DNA of 37,783 nt from Rhizobium sp. (GTDB lineage: Bacteria; Pseudomonadota; Gammaproteobacteria; Xanthomonadales; Xanthomonadaceae). Under the pieces are notes generated by a model that worked only from the letters and a program-made list of their open reading frames with translations, ran no database searches and was not told the DNA's origin. This document shows positions 7,710 to 15,100 of this stretch, in pieces (positions within the stretch are counted from its first letter, which is position 1; each line of letters begins with the position of its first letter). A program made the translations under genes and the position numbers. The stretch lies in NCBI GenBank assembly GCA_019459185.1, contig JAIBEO010000101.1, positions 1 to 37,783 on the forward strand, read 5' to 3'.

Positions 7710-8024
7710 GTGATTCCCGTCTACATCGCCCAGAACGAACTGGACGCGCAGCTGGTGCAGGAGCTGCTGGTCACCTCCGGCATCGCCGCGCACATCTTCG
7801 GCCCGCAAATGGCCGACCCCTCCGGCGCCCTGGCCACCACGCCGCAGATCCGCGTGGTGGTGGAGAGCGACGAGGCCGACGAGGCCCGCCTGCTGGTGCA
7901 GGAATGGCAGACGGCGCCCTCGCCCGAGGAGTTCGAGTTCGACGACGGCCTGCTCGACAGCAAGGGCTTCGACGAGATCGAAGAAATCAGCTTCACCCCG
8001 GGCGACCCCGACCTGCCGGCCTGA
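7710..8024 (+). CDS. DUF2007 (putative signal-transducing) protein
   Basis: This small acidic 104-residue cytoplasmic protein has the DUF2007 pattern: an N-terminal strand (IPVYIAQNELDAQLVQELL) and the IAAHIFG segment. The motif PQIRVVVESDEADEARLLV follows, then an Asp/Glu-rich tail. The fold is PII-like in known members; the function is undefined. Translation starts at GTG 7710 with AGGATGG upstream. A perfect CRP/Clp palindrome lies in the upstream region, suggesting control by a CRP-family regulator. The GNAT gene follows after 54 nt. Confidence 0.8.
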   Translation: MIPVYIAQNELDAQLVQELLVTSGIAAHIFGPQMADPSGALATTPQIRVVVESDEADEARLLVQEWQTAPSPEEFEFDDGLLDSKGFDEIEEISFTPGDPDLPA

Positions 8025-8078
8025 GCGGCGCGACTTCCGACACATCCCCGCCAAGGCCCGCCGCGCCACACTGGCCCC

Positions 8079-8762
8079 ATGGCCCCGCACCCGCTCGACA
8101 ACCCCGTCTACGACTCACTGGCGCACCGCCACCGCGGCCTCGCGCTCGCGCTGGGTGACGTGCTGCGCTACCCGGCCGACATCGCGCCCTTCCTGGGCGT
8201 ACCGCGCGACGGCCACGCCGACGCCGCCGCGCTCGAAGCCCTGGTGCCGCCCGGCGACACGGTGCTGGTGATCGGCCCGCACCCGGCGCTGCCGCCGGGC
8301 TTCGTGCTCGAACCGCAGTTCACCCTGGTGCAGATGCACTGCCCCGAGCCGCTGGCGGAAACGCCGGGGCCGGAGATCGTCGAACTGGGCGAAGACCGCC
8401 ACGCCGACCTGCTGGAACTGATCGCGCTGGTCTACCCGCACTACTTCCGCCCGCGCGCCATGGCCATGGGCCGCTACTTCGGCCTGTACGAAGGCGGACG
8501 GCTTGCGGCCATCGCCGGCGAACGCATGGGCCCGCCCGGCCACCGGGAAGTCAGCGCCATCTGCACGCATCCCGAACACCTGGGCCGCGGCCATGCGCGC
8601 CGGCTCACCGCCTCCCTGTGCAACGAGCTGCTGGCCAGCGGGCTGCAGCCCTTCCTGCATGTCAGTCCGTCGAACACGCGTGCGTTGGGGCTTTACGAAA
8701 CCATGGGTTTCCGGCACCGCGCCGGGCTGGCCTTCTCCGCGCTGCGATGCGTCAACAAGTGA
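8079..8762 (+). CDS. GNAT-family (FR47-like) N-acetyltransferase
   Basis: A 227-residue protein. The first 100 residues or so are an FR47-like N-terminal half. The C-terminal half holds the GNAT fold: LAAIAGERM, HREVSAICTHPEHLGRGHARRL (acetyl-CoA pyrophosphate loop in the GRGHA part) and LHVSPSNTRALGLYETMGF. Such enzymes move an acetyl group from acetyl-CoA to an amine. The substrate cannot be told. ATG 8079 is the first good start. It may be co-transcribed with the DUF2007 gene. The sigma-54 promoter region follows downstream. Confidence 0.85.
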   Translation: MAPHPLDNPVYDSLAHRHRGLALALGDVLRYPADIAPFLGVPRDGHADAAALEALVPPGDTVLVIGPHPALPPGFVLEPQFTLVQMHCPEPLAETPGPEIVELGEDRHADLLELIALVYPHYFRPRAMAMGRYFGLYEGGRLAAIAGERMGPPGHREVSAICTHPEHLGRGHARRLTASLCNELLASGLQPFLHVSPSNTRALGLYETMGFRHRAGLAFSALRCVNK

Positions 8763-8861
8763 CGTGCGATGACATAGTTAGTGGCTGTTAGCGCGTCTTG
8801 TTGCACTGCCACAGCGAATCACACCCCTGAATTGATGAGTCCATCACATTCCATCCTCCAT
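8763..8861. other. Intergenic stretch upstream of the sigma-54 promoter
   Basis: No gene is visible. A loose interrupted palindrome, GTGGC near 8783 and GCCAC near 8810, could be an enhancer site for a sigma-54 activator, since such sites usually lie about 50-150 bp upstream. This is a weak observation. Confidence 0.3.
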
Positions 8862-8876
8862 TGGCACGCTTCTTGC
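8862..8876 (+). promoter_or_regulatory. Sigma-54 (RpoN) promoter
   Basis: TGGCACG-CTTC-TTGC equals the sigma-54 consensus TGGCACG-N4-TTGC. The invariant GG (8863-8864) and GC (8875-8876) are separated by the required 10 nt. Transcription would begin near 8888 and read into the giant repeat-protein gene. Sigma-54 promoters need an AAA+ activator and in xanthomonads often serve pili, flagella and exopolysaccharide genes. Confidence 0.8.
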
Positions 8877-8887
8877 CATAAGGACCC

Positions 8888-9136
8888 TCAGGCGGACACA
8901 GATCCGCCCGGGAGGCGGGTGGTTTAGGGGGCGCCGGGCCTGCAAGGCCTGGCGACTGCGTTTGGGGATGATCCCGCAAGGGGTCCTGTTCGACACCTGA
9001 CACTTGGCGACCCGGAACCGGGTAAGGCAGGCGCACTGGCTGCGCCTGCCTTACCCGGTTCCGTGCCGTTGCACGCCTGCATCCCGAGAGCGCCACCGGG
9101 CAACCGGTGCCCGTGCCCACGAACGGATACAGGTCA
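8888..9136 (+). promoter_or_regulatory. Structured 5' leader of the giant surface-protein gene
   Basis: About 249 nt lie between the predicted start site and ATG 9137, with several helices. GGCGGA 8891-8896 pairs with TCCGCC 8903-8908, an alternative to CCGCC 8904-8908 with GGCGG 8914-8918. Next is a 9-bp stem 8932-8940 with 8946-8954. A 6-bp stem capped by a GCAA tetraloop follows (8970-8975 with 8980-8985), and finally the 23-bp palindrome at 9013-9063. I recognise no known riboswitch class. Exclusive helices near the 5' end suggest a switch, but this is untested. Confidence 0.45.
9013..9063. repeat. Perfect 23-bp inverted repeat with 5-nt loop
   Basis: Arms 9013-9035 and 9041-9063 are exact reverse complements around CTGGC. 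No T-tract follows, so it is not a typical intrinsic terminator. It could be a REP/BIME-like mobile palindrome, a protein-binding site or a stable hairpin in the leader of the downstream gene. It ends 73 nt before the start codon. Confidence 0.8.
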
Positions 9137-12100
9137 ATGAGCAAATCGAAAGCCTCGCCCTTCGCCCGCCTCGGCTTCGCCGCCCTGGCCCTCGCGGCCG
9201 GCCTGCTGCCGGTGCTGGCGGAGGCCTCCAGCACCATCCGCAGCTTCGACCAGCGCTACCAGTTTACGGGCCGCGCGGATTCGACGCTGGTCGGCAACCA
9301 GCTGCTCAACTGTTCCGCCGCGGCTTCGGGTTGCACCTCTGCCCGCAACGGCACCGGCAACAACAACAACTTCAACATGGGCTACGTGGACGTGGACGCA
9401 GATGGCGCCACGTTCAACTCCAGTACCGCGACCCTGTCCCTGCCGGCCGGCTCGACCGTGCTGCGGGCCTACCTTTACTGGGGCGCCGACACCAGCGGCG
9501 GCAGCGGCGGCACGGCCGCGCCCACGCCGGCCAACCGCGGCCAGGTGCGCCTTTCCGCCGCGGGTGGCGGCTACACCACCGTGTCCGCCACCACGATCGA
9601 TGCCACCGGCAATCGCTACAGCGGCATCGCCGACGTCACCGCCCTGGTCGTGGCAGCCGGCAATGGCGCCTACGCCGTGGCCAATGTCCAGGCCGGTACC
9701 GGCCAGGACCGTTACGCGGGTTGGGGCCTGGTGGTGATCTACGCCAATGCCAGCCTGCCGCTGCGCAGCCTCACGCTGTTCGACGGTTCGCTCAACATCA
9801 ACGCTTCGGCGCCCAACAGCATCACCACCCCGGTGTCCGGCTTCCGCACGCCTTCGACCGGCGCGGTGGACGCCCGCATCGGCCTGATCGCCTTCGAGGG
9901 CGACAACAACTTCACCGGCGACCAGTTCCTGGTCAACGGCAGCAACATCAGCGACGCGCTGAACCCGACGACGAACATCTTCAACTCGACCAACTCGCGC
10001 CTGGGCGTGGCGCAGTCGGGCCGCAACCCGCTGCAGTCGAACATGCTCGGCTTCGACATCGACTACATCCCGGTCGCGGCGGGCGTCATCGCCAACAACG
10101 ACACCTCGGCCAGCCTGACCTTCACCACCAGCAGCGAGACCTACTACCCGATCGCGCTGCTGTTCCAGACCAACGTCTACGAGCCGGAGATCGTCACCAA
10201 TTTCAGCAAGGCCGCCACCGACGTCAATGGCGGCGAGTTCCGCCCGGGCGACATCCTCGAGTACACCATTTCGCTCAGCAACACCGGCGACGACGCCTCC
10301 GACCAGACCGTCATCACCGACCCGCTGCCGCTGGGCCTGACCTACGTGCCCGGCACGATCGAAGTGCTGACCGGCCCGAACGCCGGCGCCAAGACCGATG
10401 CCCCCGGCGACGACCAGGCCGAGTACGACGCCGGCAGCCGCACCGTCACCGTGCGCGTGGGCACCAGCGCCGACGCCGCCACTGGTGGTCGCGTGACGCC
10501 GGTGCCGCAGGCCAATTCGTCCACATCGCTGCGCTTCCGCGCCCAGATCGACCCGGTGCAGCCCGACGGCGCCGCGCTGTCGAACATCGCCGGCATCAGC
10601 TACGTCGGCGCCACCAGCGGCACGCCGGCCACCGGCTCGAGTTCCCCTTCGACGGTCAATGTCTCGCGCGACGCCGACCTGGCCATCAGCAAGACCGGCC
10701 CCGCCAACGTCGCGGCCGGCGGCCCGCTGCAGTACGTGCTCACCGTCACCAGTCTCGGCCCCGACGCGGCGGATGGCGCCACGGTCACCGACAACATGCC
10801 GGCCGGCATCACCGGCGTCAGCATCACCTGCGCGGCCACCGGTGGCGCGGTCTGCCCGGACACCACGGGCCTGACCACGCTGTCGGCGCTGGCGGTCCCG
10901 ACGTTCCCGTCGGGCGGCCAGCTGACCTTCACCATCGACGGCACCGCGCCGGCCGCCGCCACCACGCTCAGCAACACCGGCACAGTCGGCGCGCCCGCCG
11001 GCACCAACGACCCGACCCCGGGCAACAACAGCGCCGGCCCGGTGGACACCACCGTGCAGGCCGCACTCGACCTGGCCACCACCGGCACGCTCACGACCGC
11101 CGGAACCATCCGCACGGGTGACGCGGTGGCCTATGCATTCACGGTCACCAACAACGGCCCGGTCGCCGCCACCGGCGCACCTTTCGCGCTGCCGATGCCG
11201 TCCGGCCTGGCCGGTGCCAGCTGGACGTGCGCCCCGGTGCCGGCCTGCGGAACCGGCAGCGGCACGGGCGATATCGCCCTGTCGCTGACCCTCGCCAATG
11301 GCGAAGCCCTGACCATCAACATCACCGGCACCGCGCCGGCCACCACGCCCGCGACCATCGGCGCCGCCACCGGCACCGTTTCGGCGCCGGCCGGGCTAAG
11401 CGACACCGACGCCAGCAACGACAGCGCCACCGTGCCCGCCATCACCGTGCAGGCCCGCGACGTCGTCGCCACCAATGATTCCGGCACCGTGGCCAATGGC
11501 GCCGCCGGCGGAACCGCCGTTGCGAACGTGCTGGCCAACGACACGCTCGACGGCAACCCGGCGACGCTGGCGACCGTGTCGCTGTCGCAGGTGTCCACCA
11601 CGAATCCGAACGTCACGCTCGACCCCGCCACCGGCGTGGTGATCGTGGCCCCCGGCACGCCCTCGGGCAGCTACACCGTCGTCTACCAGATCTGCGAACT
11701 GGCCAATCCCACCAACTGCCAGCAGGGCACGGTCACCGTCACGGTCACCAACACGCCGCCGGTAGTGCAGGACGACAGCGTGAGCGTCGTCGAATCGAGC
11801 AGCGGCCATGCCGTGGACGTGCTCGCCAACGACAGCGACGCCGAGGACGGCGCGCCGGTGGTCACCGTGGCCAGCGGCAGCAGTGCCAACGGCGGCAGCT
11901 TCAACTGCACCGCCACCGGCTGCAGCTACACGCCGGTGCCGGGTTTCACCGGAACCGACAGCTTCACCTACGAGGCCTGCGATGCCGGCGGCGAGTGCCG
12001 CACGGCCACGGTGGACGTCACCGTGGTGGCGCGCACCCTGGCCATCACCGCCACTCCGGCCTGCATCGCCGACGCGGCCTACCTCGACTACAGCATCGCC

Positions 12101-15100
12101 GGCGGCAACTTCGACGCCACGGGCCTGGACGCCACCATCGAGTGGGTCGACAGCCTCGGCACCGTCGTGCAGACGCTGTCGAACCAGCCGCTCAGCGGCC
12201 AGCTGCTGTGGCCGGGCATGGTGCTCACCGGCGGCGTGCCGACCGACTGGCCGGGCTGGGTGCTCACCGGCGGCGTGTGGGTGCAGGCGGCGGACGGCTT
12301 CGAAAACGTGCGCCCCAACGCCACCGTGCGAATCACGGTGAACCCGACCCAGGACGTGGTGGTGGCCTACCCGCCGGCCACCGCGGTCTGCGCCGCCGCG
12401 CCGCCCGCCAACGCGGCGCCGCTGGCCGTCGACGACGCCGGCGCCACCGTGGGCGTGGCCCCGGTGACGACGGACGTGCTGGCCAACGACAGCGACCCGG
12501 AAGCGGGCCCGTTGGCGGTGTCCATCGCCGCGACGCCGGGCAATGGCAGCGTGGCGGTCAACGCCGACGGCAGCATCACCTACACGCCGGCCGCAGGATT
12601 TCAGGGCACCGACACCTACCAGTACACGATCACCGACGCCGCCGGCCTGACCGCCACGGCCACGGTCACCATCACGGTCGGCTGGCTGCCGCTGCTGCCG
12701 AGCGACGATTCCGCCACCGTGGCTTCCGGCGCCGCCGGCGGCACCGCCGTGGCGAACGTGCTGGGCAACGACACGCTCGACGGTGGCCCGGCGACGCTGG
12801 CGACGGTTTCGCTCTCGCAGGTGTCCACCACGAATCCCAACGTGACGCTTGATGTCGCCACCGGTGCGGTCAACGTCGCCCCGGGCACCCCGGCGGGCAC
12901 CTACACCGTGGTTTACGAGGTCTGCGAATTGGCGAACCCGGCCAACTGCGAACAGGCGTCGGTTACGGTCACCGTGGGCGCGGCCGTCATCGACGCCGCG
13001 GCCGACACGGGCACCGTGGCTTCCGGCGCGGTCGGTGGCACGGCCGTCGCCGATGCCCTGGCGAATGACACGCTGGGCGGTTCCGGCGCCACGCTGGCAA
13101 CGGTTTCGCTGTCCCAGACCGCGACCACGAATCCGAACGTGACGCTCGACGCTGCAACCGGCGCGGTCAGCGTCACCCCGGGCACCCCGGCGGGCACCTA
13201 CACGGTGACCTACCAGGTCTGCGAACTGCTGAATCCGACCAACTGCGACACGGCGTCGGTGACCGTGACCGTTGGCGCCGCCGTGATCGACGCGATGGAC
13301 GACACCGGCACGGTGGCTTCCGGTGCCGCGGGCGGCACGGCCGTCGCGAATGTGCTGGTCAACGACACCCTCGACGGTTCGCCGGCGACGCTGGCGACGG
13401 TCTCGCTGTCCCAGACCGCGACCACGAATCCAAACGTGACGCTCGACGTTGCGACCGGCGCGGTCAGCGTCGCCGCTGGCACGCCGGCGGGCACCTACAC
13501 GGTGACCTACCAGAGCTGCGAACTGCTGAACCCGGCCAACTGCGACACCGCGTCGGTGACCGTCACCGTTGGCGCCGCGGTGATCGACGCGGTGGACTAC
13601 ACCGGCACCGTGGCTTCCGGCGCGGTCGGTGGCACGGCCGTAGCCGATGTCCTGGCGAATGACACGCTGGGAGGCTCCGCCGCCACGCTGGCGACGGTCT
13701 CGCTGGCGCAGACCGCGACCACGAATCCAAACGTGACGCTCGACGTTGCGACCGGCGCGGTCAGCGTCGCCGCTGGCACCCCGGCGGGCACCTACACGGT
13801 GACCTACCAGATTTGCGAACTGCTGAATCCGACGAACTGCGACACGGCGTCCGTGACCGTGACCGTTGGCGCCGCGGTGATCGATGCCGTGGATGATGCG
13901 GGCACCGTCGCCTCCGGCGCCGCCGGCGGCACGGCCGTCGCGAATGTGCTGGTCAACGACACCCTCGACGGTTCGCCGGCGACGCTGGCCAACGTGTCGC
14001 TGGCCCAGACTGCTACGACCCATCCTAACGTGACAATGGATCCGGCCACTGGCACGGTGAACGTCGCCGCGGGCACCCCGGCGGGCACCTACACGGTGAC
14101 CTACCAGATCTGCGAGCTGCTGAACCCGACCAACTGCGACACGGCGTCGGTGACCGTGACCGTCGGTGCCGCCGTGATCGACGCGGTGGACGACATCGGC
14201 ACGGTGGCTTCCGGTGCCGCGGGCGGCACGGCCGTCGCGAATGTGCTGGTCAACGACACCCTCGGTGGTTCGTCGGCGACGCTGGCCAACGTGTCGCTGG
14301 CCCAGACTGCCACGACCCATCCTAACGTTACCTTGGATCCGGCCACTGGCGCGGTGAGCGTCGCCGCGGGCACCCCGGCGGGGACCTACACGGTGACCTA
14401 CCAGGTCTGCGAGCTGCTGAATCCGACGAACTGCGACACGGCGTCCGTGACCGTCACCGTCGGCGCCGCCGTGATCGATGCCGTGGATGATGCGGGCACC
14501 GTGGCTTCCGGCGCGGTCGGTGGAACGGCCGTCGCCTATGTCCTGGCCAACGACACGCTGGGCGGTTCGCCGGCGACGCTGGCCACGGTTTCGCTGACGC
14601 AGACAGCCACGACCCACCCGAGCGTGACGCTCGACGTGGCGACGGGTGCCGTGAACGTCGCCGCGGGCACCCCGGCGGGCACCTACACGGTGACCTACCA
14701 GATCTGCGAGCTGCTGAACCCGGCCAACTGCGACACGGCGTCGGTGACCGTCACCGTCGGTGCGGCAGTGATTGATGCCGTGGACGACACCGGTTCGGTG
14801 GCTTCCGGTGCTGCGGGTGGTGTCCCGGTTGCGAACGTGCTCGCCAATGACACGCTGGGCGGTTCGCCGGCCACGCTGGCCACGGTTTCGCTGACGCAGA
14901 CCGCCACGACCCACCCGAACGTGACGCTCGACGCTGCAACCGGCGCGGTCAGCGTCACCCCGGGCACCCCGGCGGGCACCTACACGGTGACCTACCAGAT
15001 CTGCGAGCTGCTGAACCCGGCCAACTGCGACGCCGCCACGGCTTCCGTAACGGTCAACGCGGCCGTAATCGACGCCGTGGATGACACCGGCACCGTCGCC

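Noticed and set aside
8888-9000. c-di-GMP (GEMM) riboswitch in the giant-gene leader
   Set aside because: A GCAA loop and stacked stems are present, but the conserved GEMM core is not visible.
9004-11121. Plus-strand open frame of 705 codons overlapping the giant gene
   Set aside because: It is an Arg/Gln/His-rich out-of-frame shadow that begins before the palindrome and lacks any known domain.
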